Origin: an uncultured Caulobacterales bacterium
GTDB taxonomy: Bacteria; Pseudomonadota; Alphaproteobacteria; Caulobacterales; Maricaulaceae
Direction of reading: 5' to 3'
NCBI GenBank assembly: GCA_937928165.1
Contig: CALFVT010000002.1
Span: forward strand, 186,001-250,000
DNA length: 64,000 bases
Below the pieces are notes generated by a model that worked only from the letters and a program-made list of their open reading frames with translations, made no database searches and had not been told where the DNA came from. Made by a program: the position numbers and the translations under genes. The first letter of the stretch is position 1, and every line of letters begins with the position of its first letter. Of this stretch, positions 1 through 8,918 are shown piece after piece.

Positions 1-653
1 TCGATAATATAAACTTCTGGTGGGGCAGGAAGGTTTAAAACATCGGGGGCGGCATTTAAGACGTCAAATATATAGCGCTGGGCATCCCGCAGATTTGCCT
101 CATAATCAACGGTAATATTGATGATCGCTTTGCGCGCGCCGTGGCGATTATAATTTTGGATGCGGTTAGACCAGATAATATTATTTGGCACATAAACCGC
201 AATGCCTTGTGCATCGCGCAAAGTGGTTGCAAATAACCCAATTTCTTCAATCGTTCCCGCGCTGATGGGTAGCTCGACATAATCACCGACTTGTAAAGAG
301 CGAATAAATAAAAGCATCACGCCGGCCGCAATATTGGCGAGCGTTTCTTTAAGCGCTAAAGCAATCGCGAGCCCCGCTGCGCCAAAGGCAGCGAGTAATG
401 TTGTCGGGGTTATGCCAATACGGACAAGGGCGGCATAAAATGCGGTTATGATAATAAAATAATAAACCGTGCTGGCAAGAATAGGTAGAAGCGTTGTGTT
501 AACTGTTTTTCTAATGAGTGTAGATTGGCGTATTTTATAGCGAAAAAACTTCGCAATTAGCCATCCAACAATGAGTATAATAATAGCGGTTATAAGATTA
601 ATAATCACAAGCGTTGTGGCCGATGATTCTGTTAATGAATTTAAAAAGTCCAT
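1..653 (-). CDS. MscS-family mechanosensitive channel (3' end cut by window edge)
   Basis: Small-conductance mechanosensitive channel of the inner membrane, which releases solutes on hypo-osmotic shock. Reading from the ATG at 653, 217 codons are visible. The N-terminus has transmembrane helices near residues 15-35 and 55-80. The pore helix follows, Gly/Ala-rich (AAFGAAGLAIALALKETLAN), then the start of the beta domain (LQVGDYVEL), the classic MscS TM3-to-beta junction. Next comes the conserved vestibule region (VPNNIIWSNRIQNY). The carboxyl end lies outside the window. It is 16 bp downstream of holA on the same strand, so it may be the last gene of the leuS-lptE-holA transcript. Family assignment is firm; the exact subtype and gating behaviour are not shown by sequence. 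Confidence 0.9.
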   Translation of the reverse strand, partial: MDFLNSLTESSATTLVIINLITAIIILIVGWLIAKFFRYKIRQSTLIRKTVNTTLLPILASTVYYFIIITAFYAALVRIGITPTTLLAAFGAAGLAIALALKETLANIAAGVMLLFIRSLQVGDYVELPISAGTIEEIGLFATTLRDAQGIAVYVPNNIIWSNRIQNYNRHGARKAIINITVDYEANLRDAQRYIFDVLNAAPDVLNLPAPPEVYII

Positions 654-669
654 GATACGCCTATATTGA

Positions 670-1725
670 TTATGAATTACGCTTTTGGGCATATTGGCCG
701 AGAGCCAGAAGTAGGCGGCCCACGAGAATATCTTGCGGTGCCCCTGCCGTTTTAACTTGGGTTTCTGTCTCAAGAGAACGGGTTAAAGCTGATTGGAGCG
801 CCCGAGTGGGCCAAATATGGAGCTGGCGTTTAAAAGCATTTTGATGAGCAAAAAAAACGGGGGGACGTAGGGCTTTTAGGGCTGATTCGGCACTATCCCC
901 ATTGGCCATAAAACTTTGTGCCTCTAAGAGGCGCGATATATGACGCTGTAAGGCTCGTAAAATAATGGCAGGGTTAATTTTCCCCATTATGGCCCGGCGG
1001 TAGGCGGCATCGCCGGCCGTTATTTTACCAAGGCATATATCAGAAATAATGTCATCAATGGATGTGCTCTGACCATCGGCGGCAATATGACGGATATCAC
1101 TTAGGTTAATCGGCGAAGTTTCAGTTTGGCCGTCGCCTTTATATAAAATCATTTTTTCAATCTCATTGCGCGCAATACTACGGTTGCCAATTAATAAAGG
1201 GATCCAGGCGTTTAGTGCGTCCGGCGATATGGATAAGCCTTTAGCCGATAGACTTGTGTGGATAAGATTCCCAAGATCGCGGGCATTATCAGGATAGCAT
1301 CCAATAGAGGCAAAATGGCCCGCCGCTTCAAAGGCTTTACGCACAGCGGAGCGTGCTGACATATCGCCGCCCTCAACAATTAACCGTGCTTCTGCTTTTT
1401 CGGGGTGAGTATCAAAATTTTTAATAATCTTTGCAATAGCTGCGCCCATGCGCTCATGATCAAGGCGAAACCGAACTAAACGCCGGCCTCCTAAAAATGA
1501 TAGAGCCGATAATTCATCTGCAAGCTTGGCCGGGTCCCCAGTCAGGTCATCGGCAGTTATAACCGTTGTGGAAAAGGGGTCATCGGGCGTGTCGCAAAAA
1601 TGTTGAACTATCATTTGGCTCCGCTCTTTTACGAGGCCGCCGTCTGGGCCGAAAAATAAAACCCCGATAATATCATCGGGAGGGCGGTTTAAAAAGGAAT
1701 TTACGCGGTTTCCGGTAAGCTTCAT
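670..1725 (-). CDS. holA: DNA polymerase III subunit delta
   Basis: Delta subunit of the clamp loader, which opens the beta sliding clamp during loading onto DNA. At 351 residues it has the usual length. The N-terminal region matches HolA (VLFFGPDGGLVKERSQ; FLGGRRLVRFR; ARLIVEGGD), and the C-terminal collar region ends with an Arg/Leu-rich segment including the LAxGQYAQKRNS tail. Its ATG overlaps the lptE stop by 4 bp, so translation is probably coupled. The order leuS, lptE, holA is common in alphaproteobacteria and supports the call. Confidence 0.93.
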   Translation of the reverse strand: MKLTGNRVNSFLNRPPDDIIGVLFFGPDGGLVKERSQMIVQHFCDTPDDPFSTTVITADDLTGDPAKLADELSALSFLGGRRLVRFRLDHERMGAAIAKIIKNFDTHPEKAEARLIVEGGDMSARSAVRKAFEAAGHFASIGCYPDNARDLGNLIHTSLSAKGLSISPDALNAWIPLLIGNRSIARNEIEKMILYKGDGQTETSPINLSDIRHIAADGQSTSIDDIISDICLGKITAGDAAYRRAIMGKINPAIILRALQRHISRLLEAQSFMANGDSAESALKALRPPVFFAHQNAFKRQLHIWPTRALQSALTRSLETETQVKTAGAPQDILVGRLLLALGQYAQKRNS

Positions 1726-2231
1726 GGCTCCTGAGTCGCATAATATTTTGATAAAACAAGAACAAGATCATCCGCAATATCGGCCGCAAGGCGCTGGGCG
1801 GCATTTTCTTCGGCAGAAACACGGCCAAAAGGATCAAGGGGCGAGCCAAAGCTTGATACAGATGTCAGCTGCCCGCTATCTAAGATGTCACCAGTTTTAC
1901 TGTCTATAAGTTTATATTCTGCGCGAAGCTGTATTTCAAAGCGCGACGCGACATCGTCTCCGCGAATACCAAGCCGTCTTTGATTAAGACGTGGATCGAT
2001 CTCAAGAATATGCACTCCGCTGCCTTGGCCAATACGGTCAATGATAGATTGTCTTATGTGAAACCCGGCTTCTTTATCATCAGGGTTTTTCCCGTCTAAG
2101 GATGTAATTTTTACATTGCTGTAAGATTGGACAGAAAACCTGCTGGCTTGTTTATGTACCGGCGTAAATCCGCAAGCGCTTAAAGATAGCGCCATTAAAC
2201 CGAGAAATGTGTAAGTTATGTTTTTCATCAT
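1722..2231 (-). CDS. lptE: LPS assembly lipoprotein LptE
   Basis: Outer-membrane lipoprotein that plugs the LptD barrel and helps place lipopolysaccharide in the outer leaflet. The 169-residue product begins with a signal peptide ending in a lipobox (LSLSAC, Cys about 20). The central region resembles LptE (GFTPVHK after the Cys; a long beta-rich body; DIADDLVLVLSKYYA near the end, where LptE proteins have an amphipathic helix). It overlaps leuS by 4 bp upstream and holA by 4 bp downstream. LptE is weakly conserved, so the name rests partly on its position between leuS and holA. Two adjacent ATG codons make the first one or two residues uncertain. Confidence 0.88.
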   Translation of the reverse strand: MMKNITYTFLGLMALSLSACGFTPVHKQASRFSVQSYSNVKITSLDGKNPDDKEAGFHIRQSIIDRIGQGSGVHILEIDPRLNQRRLGIRGDDVASRFEIQLRAEYKLIDSKTGDILDSGQLTSVSSFGSPLDPFGRVSAEENAAQRLAADIADDLVLVLSKYYATQEP

Positions 2232-4819
2232 GACGCTACTATATTGATAATCCGTCCGGGGACAATGATGACTTTTCGAATTGTTAGGTTTTCCAGGCTT
2301 CGCTGAACAGCGGGGTCGGCTATGGCGAGGATTTCGATTTCATCTTTTGCGGCGTCTTTAGGGGTTACCAGTTCAGAGCGGCGTTTGCCGTTAACCTGAA
2401 TAGGTAATGTTATAGTCTCATCAACAAGTAGGGCCGGGTCAGCTAGAGGCCAAGGCGCATCATAACATAATGTGGTTTCGCCTAAATGGGCCCAACATTC
2501 CTCGGCAAGATGCGGCATGAACGGCGCAATGGCACGTATAAGAATCCCCAGCGCCTCCATCTTGGCTGCGTCATTTAATTTATATTTTGCCAAAGCATTG
2601 GTCAGCTCATAAATTTGTGCAACTGAGGTATTAAAGCGAAAAGCATCAATCCCAGCCGTAATTTTATCAATGGCTTTATGGGCATGGCGGCGAAGCTCTA
2701 GGGCGGCGCCTTCTGCATTATGTGCAATGTCTAGCGGCCCGTGATTGGACTGAACACCGCTGACCAACGCCCAGACTTTATTGGCGAAACGCCATGCACC
2801 AATGACGCCGGATTCAGTCCATTCAACATCGCGTTCTGGCGGGCTGTCGGAGAGTACAAACCAGCGGGCGACATCGGCCCCGTAACCTTCGATAATATCA
2901 TTAGGGTCAACGACATTGGATTTAGACTTCGACATTTTAATTATGTCGCCTTTTTCAACGGTTTTACCTGTATCGATATGAATAAGCTTGCCGTCTTTTT
3001 CTGTCACGTCTGCCGGAAAGACATAGCGGGTTTTTTCGTTACTATCATTTGGATCAAAATAAACCGCGTGAGTGACCATGCCTTGGGTGAAGAGACCTTT
3101 AAACGGCTCCCCGCTTGGAAGATCTAAAAGGCCGCAATCCCGCAGTCCGCGTGTGAAAAACCGCGCGTAAAGTAAATGTAAAACCGCATGTTCAACCCCG
3201 CCGATATATTGATCAACAGGCAGCCATTGGCTAGCTTCGGCTTTATCAAAAGGAACATCATCAGGTTGGCCATTTCCTTGCCCGCCGGCAAAGCGGGCAA
3301 AATACCAAGAGGAATCCGCGAAAGTATCAAGGGTATCAGTTTCCCGCAGGGCGGGCTTTTGGCAGGACGGGCAATCAACATGCTTCCATGTTGGGTGGCG
3401 GCCCAATGGATTACTCGGCTCATCAAAATTAATATCATAGGGCAGGGCAACGGGTAGGTTTTGGGGTGGGACAGGAACCGCGCCGCAGTTCTCGCAATGG
3501 ATGACCGGAATCGGGCAGCCCCAATAACGCTGCCGCGAGACGCCCCAATCCCGAAGGCGGTATTGTGTTGTTCCCGCGCCAAGGCCAAGCTCTTCAATGC
3601 GGGCAATAGCAGCGGCAATGCCCGGCACTTTTTCAAGGCCGTTGAGAAAGTCGGAATTAAATAATTTACCCTCCCCCGTAAAGGCATCCATGTCTATGTT
3701 GTAATTGGCTTTATCTTCACCCTGCGGCAGCACAACAGGAATAACGGGCAGACTATATTTACGGGCGAAATCAAGATCGCGCTGGTCGTGGGCGGGGCAG
3801 GCAAAGATTGCTCCCGTGCCGTAACCCATCAAAACAAAATTTGCGATCCAAACAGGTAATGTTTTGCCTGTAAAGGGATGTTTAACTGTCAGCCCCGTAT
3901 CCATCCCAAGTTTTGGAGCTTTGGCGATGTCTTCTTCCGAGGTTCCAATCTTGGCGCAGTCGCTACGAAAAGCCTCAATCTCATGATTATGTTTTGCCAG
4001 CCTCTTTGTGAGGGGGTGGTCAGGGGATAAGCCAATAAAACTCGCTCCATAAAGAGTGTCGGGGCGGGTGGTATAAACCTCTATCTCGCTGTCATAATCT
4101 TTGGGCGCGGCGTCCCACTCAAAACGCATTTGCAGCCCTTCGGATTTTCCAATCCAATTCGCTTGCATGGTGCGGACTTTTTCCGGCCAATCTGTGAGGC
4201 TATCTAGGCCCTCTAATAACTCTTCGGCGTAATGGGTGATTTTAAAGAACCATTGATTAAGCTCTTTTTGCTCGACGAGCGCGCCGCTGCGCCATCCGCG
4301 CCCGTCAATTACCTGCTCATTGGCAAGCACTGTATTATCCACCGGGTCCCAATTGACCTTGGCGGATTTACGGTAAACCAAACCTTGGTCCCAGAATTTC
4401 AAGAAAATAGCCTGTTGCTGCTTGTAATAGGCTTCATCACATGTGGCAAATTCGCGGCTCCAATCCAGCGCAAAGCCGAGACGCTGTAGGGGGGCTTTCA
4501 TTTGTTTGATATTATTATAAGTCCAGTCTTTGGGGTGACCGCCGCTGGCCATGGCGGCATTTTCTGCGGGCATGCCAAAGGCGTCCCATCCCATCGGGTG
4601 AAGTACATTATATCCGCAAGCTTTTTTATAACGGGCTATAACATCGCCCATGGCGTAATTACGCACATGGCCCATGTGAATACGTCCGCTAGGGTAGGGG
4701 AACATTTCAAGGGCGTAAAATTGCGGCTTATCCGGGTCAGCTCCCGTACGGAAACTGTCTTTATCCGACCATGCTTTTTGCCATCGCGGTTCGACCTCAG
4801 CAGCGTTATAACGGGTCAT
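2228..4819 (-). CDS. leuS: Leucine-tRNA ligase
   Basis: Class I aminoacyl-tRNA synthetase that charges tRNA-Leu. It is 863 residues, normal for the bacterial enzyme. The HIGH signature appears as HMGH (residues 48-51) after FPYPSGRI, and KMSKS lies near residue 628. The editing (CP1) domain is recognisable from TTRPDTLYGA, and the zinc-binding segment carries paired Cys (HCENCGAVPVP). The C-terminal anticodon-binding region is complete. An AAGAGAG ribosome-binding site precedes the ATG. It is the first gene of the leuS-lptE-holA chain. Confidence 0.98.
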   Translation of the reverse strand: MTRYNAAEVEPRWQKAWSDKDSFRTGADPDKPQFYALEMFPYPSGRIHMGHVRNYAMGDVIARYKKACGYNVLHPMGWDAFGMPAENAAMASGGHPKDWTYNNIKQMKAPLQRLGFALDWSREFATCDEAYYKQQQAIFLKFWDQGLVYRKSAKVNWDPVDNTVLANEQVIDGRGWRSGALVEQKELNQWFFKITHYAEELLEGLDSLTDWPEKVRTMQANWIGKSEGLQMRFEWDAAPKDYDSEIEVYTTRPDTLYGASFIGLSPDHPLTKRLAKHNHEIEAFRSDCAKIGTSEEDIAKAPKLGMDTGLTVKHPFTGKTLPVWIANFVLMGYGTGAIFACPAHDQRDLDFARKYSLPVIPVVLPQGEDKANYNIDMDAFTGEGKLFNSDFLNGLEKVPGIAAAIARIEELGLGAGTTQYRLRDWGVSRQRYWGCPIPVIHCENCGAVPVPPQNLPVALPYDINFDEPSNPLGRHPTWKHVDCPSCQKPALRETDTLDTFADSSWYFARFAGGQGNGQPDDVPFDKAEASQWLPVDQYIGGVEHAVLHLLYARFFTRGLRDCGLLDLPSGEPFKGLFTQGMVTHAVYFDPNDSNEKTRYVFPADVTEKDGKLIHIDTGKTVEKGDIIKMSKSKSNVVDPNDIIEGYGADVARWFVLSDSPPERDVEWTESGVIGAWRFANKVWALVSGVQSNHGPLDIAHNAEGAALELRRHAHKAIDKITAGIDAFRFNTSVAQIYELTNALAKYKLNDAAKMEALGILIRAIAPFMPHLAEECWAHLGETTLCYDAPWPLADPALLVDETITLPIQVNGKRRSELVTPKDAAKDEIEILAIADPAVQRSLENLTIRKVIIVPGRIINIVAS

Positions 4820-4899
4820 AAAACTCTCTTAATTCGTAACTTATAGGGCTGTATAACAGGTTTCGCGGGGCTGCCTAGCGCTCTCTGGCGGATTAATTT

Positions 4900-5643
4900 T
4901 TAATTGCTACGTGGTTTAACCAAGCCTAAGTGAGCTGCGCGTACCATTAAAGACTGATTATCCGTCACATTCATTTTTTCCATAATATCATAAATGATAG
5001 TTTGGATGATTTTAGGCTTTTCTCCGAGGTTTTCTGCAATCGCTGCGATATTAATGCCGCGGGCCCATTGCTGTAAAATATCTCTATCTTGATCATTTAA
5101 AGATAATTCTTTTGGAAATTCTTTAAGGCGCATAATCGAATAAGACAGATGAAATTGAGCGCATATCCATTCAAAACATCGAAGGGTAGCACTATCCCAT
5201 TCGGCAATAGTAGCTGTATTGCCAAGGCCGAAGCAGGCGGTTTTGCCGCAAGGGCCAAAAGCCGGAATAGAGTAACCATCCCCTTTCATCCATTCTTTAA
5301 GTTCAAATATAACTTTTTTTTGTTGGGCTGAAAGCTGATCATCCTTTGCCATCTCTGACCATTTAATCGGGCGCAAGGTTTTATATGACATATTAAAAAT
5401 AGGGTCATATTTATGGAGTTTGTTTTGGCGATAATAATTAAGCCAAGCACGCGGGTAACCGTGGGATAAAACATCGACGCGGTGTTCATCAAGGCTGCCA
5501 AGCGGCGTAATGTGATGATAGCTTATTAAGTCGGCCCCTAATTGGGACATAAGCTCAATAAAATTATTCCATAAAGAATCATAATGCTGAGCTTGAGACA
5601 ATGTTATAAAAACATCATCAAGATCAAGTTGATTATTGCGCAT
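4900..5643 (-). CDS. LuxR-family regulator with autoinducer-binding domain (solo LuxR)
   Basis: Predicted quorum-sensing-type transcription factor of 247 residues. The N-terminal domain keeps the ligand-pocket pattern of the LuxR/TraR family: Trp67, Tyr71, Asp80, Pro81 and Trp95, spaced exactly like W57, Y61, D70, P71 and W85 of TraR. The C-terminal domain (about 180-243) is a GerE-type helix-turn-helix, but divergent: the usual Glu of the first HTH helix is Asp, and the recognition-helix region (GEKPKIIQTIIYDIMEKMNV) differs from the usual SxxTVKxH pattern. An AAGGGG ribosome-binding site precedes the ATG. No luxI-type synthase is visible within the window, so it is a candidate solo receptor. 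Ligand and targets are unknown. Confidence 0.85.
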   Translation of the reverse strand: MRNNQLDLDDVFITLSQAQHYDSLWNNFIELMSQLGADLISYHHITPLGSLDEHRVDVLSHGYPRAWLNYYRQNKLHKYDPIFNMSYKTLRPIKWSEMAKDDQLSAQQKKVIFELKEWMKGDGYSIPAFGPCGKTACFGLGNTATIAEWDSATLRCFEWICAQFHLSYSIMRLKEFPKELSLNDQDRDILQQWARGINIAAIAENLGEKPKIIQTIIYDIMEKMNVTDNQSLMVRAAHLGLVKPRSN

Positions 5644-5690
5644 GATAAACCCCTTTATCTATACGTAAGAAAGCTAGATTATATTATGGC

Positions 5691-6167
5691 CTAGTTATTA
5701 TCCACAGTCGCAATAAAAAGCTCACGGGCGCGGGTTAAAATTGCATTTTCAATTTGCCGCGATGTGTCCGTATCTGTTGGGGCGTCCGTCCAGTCATTTC
5801 CGTTACGGACTTGTTTGAAAATAGAGGTTTTAAGCGCGTCCGCCCGTAGGTTTGCGTCCAGAATATAGACATTGGCTTTAAACCGCTCATCGGGGGCTTC
5901 GGGGCTTGCATACCATTCAGTGACAATAACGCCGCCAAAAGGGTCAACTTGGGCCAAAGGCATAAATTCTAATGTTTCAAGGCTCGCGCGCCATAAAAAC
6001 GAGTTAACCCCCATGCGCGGCGCCGCCGTGAAGGCTTGGCTTTCAGAGGCCACAGTTGTGCTTTTTTTGCCGAAAAGACCTGATGTTGATCCGCAGGCCG
6101 ATAATGCGCTTGCTGCAAAAACAGATGTTATGACCAGCGCGGGTAGCTTGATTGAAATGGCGCGCAT
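5691..6167 (-). CDS. DUF3576 domain lipoprotein
   Basis: Predicted outer-membrane lipoprotein of 158 residues. The start at 6167 is preferred to an upstream ATG at 6185 because GGAG lies 7 bases before it and the signal peptide then begins directly (MRAISIKLPALV). The lipobox is LSAC. The body holds the DUF3576 signature (GVNSFLWRASLETLEFMPL, then VDPFGGVIVTEWY). This family is found near leuS in several alphaproteobacteria; here the solo luxR gene sits between them. The function is not known; family members are often called periplasmic or envelope proteins. It diverges from the porin gene across about 240 bp. Confidence 0.85.
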   Translation of the reverse strand: MRAISIKLPALVITSVFAASALSACGSTSGLFGKKSTTVASESQAFTAAPRMGVNSFLWRASLETLEFMPLAQVDPFGGVIVTEWYASPEAPDERFKANVYILDANLRADALKTSIFKQVRNGNDWTDAPTDTDTSRQIENAILTRARELFIATVDNN

Positions 6168-6411
6168 AGATTGCTCCGATAACATGATATTACGGCTTTA
6201 TGCCGTATTTTCTTTTAGCGCTTATAGCAGGTTCAATTCACAGGGCTAGTCTTTCCTGTGATTGTTATGCCTTACAAATTCCTCATGATTCGACATGGGA
6301 GTGTAAATTTAAAGGCTTTGTTAACCATTTCTTAGGGGCAAGCGGTAAAATATCAATTCTAACAGCTAAATGGGCGAATCACTTGTCTTTAAGCTGAAGG
6401 CGGGATGGGCC

Positions 6412-8280
6412 ATGAGCGCTAAAATATTTTGGACTATTCTTATTACGGGCGGCCTTGGCGGCGCTCTCGCAGCGCAGGCGCAAGTTGGCTCGCCTTTTGC
6501 TGTTAAAAAGAAAAAGCAAGCTTGGGAGGCCGAAGCTCCGGCGCCGCAAGCGCCCATACCACAAGTGTTAAAAGACACCCCTCAGGGAATAAAAGACCTA
6601 GGGCAGTCTGTAATAAATGCACCTAACCAAACATCAAACATAGATAGTGGGACCTATTCTTCTTCTCCGCAAAACCTAGCTCCTCGGTCTTGGACGCAAG
6701 GAGACGTTTCTGTACCTAATTCTGCGCCTAATTCTGCACCGCGCTATTACCAAGCGCCGCAAACATTAGGGTCTGTGAATCCGGCAACTGCACCACAGGG
6801 CGCGCCCCAGTCTCCGTTTGCGCCTAAAACCCCGCCGCGTTATGAAAATACGACCTCCAATAATCCGGTGGCTTCAGGTCAAGCGCCCTTTAGGCAAAAT
6901 TACCAAGGCCAAAACTATCAGGCCCAAACATACCAAAATCAGGCCTATCAAAACCAGGCCTATCAGGGCCAAAATTACCCAGGCCAGAACTTTCAAGGCC
7001 AGAACTTTCAAGGCCAAAATTCCAATCAAAGCTTAAACCATGCCAATCAAAATAGGTTGCAATCACCCCCAAAGCAGGGCTGGAAAGACAAGCTCGGCTT
7101 TGGTAATATTGCAACAAGCCTTAAAGGGTTTTTAAAACTTGGCGCGGCGGCTGTGCGGCGTGAAACTGATGGCCCCGATGGAGATGAGTGGGATGACGGC
7201 TATATTGCGGATGGGCAAATTCGCGCAGAGGTAAGCGCCATCACCCAAGGCGGCCTCGAATATGGCGTGGGCGGCCTTATTCGGGGGCAATATGATGAAT
7301 TTCGCCGAGGTTTTGGCGGCCGTGTTGGGGATTGCCCGCCAGATATAGCGGGCTGCGCGGGCGTTGATGTGGCCGGAACACCAACGGCTATTCGTGGACA
7401 TACATCTCGATTTTTCACAGCCGGACCCAGTGATGAGCGCAAGACAGATATTGCCCTTGAAGGGGCTTACCTCTTCCTGCGCTCGTCTTATGGGGATATT
7501 AGTATTGGCCGTGATGACGGTGCGGCATTTCTTTTCTCTCTTGGCGCGCCGGGACTTGTTGCGGTTAATGCATCCAATAGCCCTGTTGATTACACCGGGC
7601 TTGATAGTGTTAAAACGGTCAATGATGCCTCTGGTTTTGCTGAGAAAATCACCTATACATCGCCGCGCCTTTTGGGCGATAGAATTGGTGTTGGCATACA
7701 AATTGGGGCGTCATATTCCCCTAATGCACGGGCCTGCGGCGTTGATTATTGCGTGCGCCGTAACGGGGCTGATGGAACCGGTGTTCTGGCACCGGACTTA
7801 GACGATGTGGCAGAGTTTGGTATCTCTTTAGATCGAAACTTCGGCAATGGCTTCTCTGGGGAGGTCACGGCGACTTATGCCCGCGCCTCAGAGCAAAGTG
7901 ACCTTGCGGTATTTGATGATCTGGAAAGCTTCGGCTTTGGGGCAGAGCTTAAATATACGGATTTCACTCTTGGCGGTTCATGGCTGAGTAGTAATAATGG
8001 CCTTGAAAATGGTGATTATAAAGCTTGGGATATTGGCCTGTCTTGGAAGCCGGCGCAGTGGGGGTTGTCTTTGGCTTATGGCCATGCAGATGATGACAGC
8101 GTTAATTTAACATCAGACCAGATTACTCTTGGCGGTATTTATGACCTTAATGAGCGGTTTTCATTGGGGGCCGGAGTGCAATATATCGACCGGGATACGC
8201 CTTTTGTGACAAATAATATTATCACGGAACAAAATGAAAAAGCCTATGGTCTGTTTATTGAAGGCCGGGTAAATTTTTAA
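6412..8280 (+). CDS. Gram-negative porin with N-terminal Gln-rich pentapeptide repeats
   Basis: Outer-membrane channel protein of 622 residues. The start at 6412 gives an immediate signal peptide (MSAKIFWTILITGG...AAQA) and has a GGCGGG-like site upstream; the upstream ATG at 6370 lacks one. After the signal comes a 250-residue region rich in Pro, Gln and Asn with eight pentapeptide repeats of the form [NAT][YF]QxQ. The remaining part is a porin barrel: acidic loop-rich beta strands (SYGDISIGRDDGAAF; YTSPRLLGDRIGVGIQIGASY) and a C-terminal Phe as recognised by the BAM complex. The barrel part resembles the porin_4 group. The long disordered N-terminal extension is unusual for a porin and could cross the periplasm or bind peptidoglycan. 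The stop overlaps the convergent thiE-like gene by 4 bp. Confidence 0.88.
   Translation: MSAKIFWTILITGGLGGALAAQAQVGSPFAVKKKKQAWEAEAPAPQAPIPQVLKDTPQGIKDLGQSVINAPNQTSNIDSGTYSSSPQNLAPRSWTQGDVSVPNSAPNSAPRYYQAPQTLGSVNPATAPQGAPQSPFAPKTPPRYENTTSNNPVASGQAPFRQNYQGQNYQAQTYQNQAYQNQAYQGQNYPGQNFQGQNFQGQNSNQSLNHANQNRLQSPPKQGWKDKLGFGNIATSLKGFLKLGAAAVRRETDGPDGDEWDDGYIADGQIRAEVSAITQGGLEYGVGGLIRGQYDEFRRGFGGRVGDCPPDIAGCAGVDVAGTPTAIRGHTSRFFTAGPSDERKTDIALEGAYLFLRSSYGDISIGRDDGAAFLFSLGAPGLVAVNASNSPVDYTGLDSVKTVNDASGFAEKITYTSPRLLGDRIGVGIQIGASYSPNARACGVDYCVRRNGADGTGVLAPDLDDVAEFGISLDRNFGNGFSGEVTATYARASEQSDLAVFDDLESFGFGAELKYTDFTLGGSWLSSNNGLENGDYKAWDIGLSWKPAQWGLSLAYGHADDDSVNLTSDQITLGGIYDLNERFSLGAGVQYIDRDTPFVTNNIITEQNEKAYGLFIEGRVNF
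6898..7017 (+). repeat. Eight tandem 15-bp units encoding NYQGQ-like pentapeptides
   Basis: Eight in-frame units of 15 bp encode NYQGQ, NYQAQ, TYQNQ, AYQNQ, AYQGQ, NYPGQ, NFQGQ and NFQGQ, within the porin. The DNA units differ at third positions, so the array is not freshly duplicated except the last two, which are near identical. Copy number may vary between strains without breaking the frame. Confidence 0.9.
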
Positions 8281-8918
8281 CAGGTAAAGCCATTAATGGC
8301 GGCTATGCCGTAAACCCCAGAGCTTAAGAGTTGCGGAGCTGTTTTCGGCGTGACTCCGCCTAGTGCAAAAACAGGGACGCTATAATCACGGCAGGCTTGA
8401 CTGAGGGCTGCCGCGCCAATAGGCGGGCCTGCGCTAGGGCTTTGGCTCGGAAACACACTCGATATAAATAGCCCATCAAGACAAGATAAAGCGCTTTTAT
8501 AAGCCCCCGTCTTTAGGCCGGCCATGGTAATGATTTTATCGGGATGGGCGGCACGGTAAGCTCGGGGGCCGTATAAGTGGGTGTCCCGGCGAAAATGAAC
8601 GCCGTCCGCTTTAACTGCGCGGGCGAGCTCTATATCGCCGCCGCCGATTAAAAGCTGTAAGTTTTGTAAGCGCGTAAATTCCCGCAACAGCTTGGCGGTG
8701 ATATGTCGCTGCGGCTCACTGAAATGACGGTAAATAACGGCGCTGCCCTTTGGTAAAAAGGCTATTTGCGCCGCAGGGTCAGCAACGCGCTTTGGGTCTG
8801 TCATAAAGACAAGCGGGGATAGGCGGCTTTTATGCGGCGCTTTGGCGCTTAATTTAAGTGCAAATTTTCCAAGCGGGTGACTTTTCATCTCTTGAGATTG
8901 CGCGTAAAGCGGGGTCAT
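8277..8918 (-). CDS. ThiE/TenI-like thiamine phosphate synthase family protein
   Basis: A TIM-barrel protein of 213 residues from the ThiE/TenI family, which makes thiamine phosphate (ThiE) or processes thiazole (TenI). Seen: LLIGGGDIELARAVKADGVHFRR, matching the family's strand 5 region, then SVFPSQSPSAGPPIG and FALGGVTPKTAPQLLSSG, the phosphate-binding end. The usual ThiE substrate motif near the N-terminus (QLREK) is replaced by IYRHF, so synthase activity is uncertain; it is closer to the TenI-like domains fused to MutT in other bacteria. A second Met at 8888 follows an AAGAG-like site and may be the true start. It diverges from yggS with start codons sharing the sequence CATG. Confidence 0.75.
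   Translation of the reverse strand: MTPLYAQSQEMKSHPLGKFALKLSAKAPHKSRLSPLVFMTDPKRVADPAAQIAFLPKGSAVIYRHFSEPQRHITAKLLREFTRLQNLQLLIGGGDIELARAVKADGVHFRRDTHLYGPRAYRAAHPDKIITMAGLKTGAYKSALSCLDGLFISSVFPSQSPSAGPPIGAAALSQACRDYSVPVFALGGVTPKTAPQLLSSGVYGIAAINGFTC

Noticed and set aside
3124-3687. Open frame on the minus strand inside leuS in another frame
   Set aside because: Overlaps the verified leuS reading frame fully; no start signal or recognisable product.
6898-7017. Repeat array resembling CRISPR
   Set aside because: Units are 15 bp, in frame and diverged at third positions, with no spacers; it is a protein repeat.
7132-7701. Antisense frame across the porin barrel
   Set aside because: Composition follows from the porin frame; product not protein-like.
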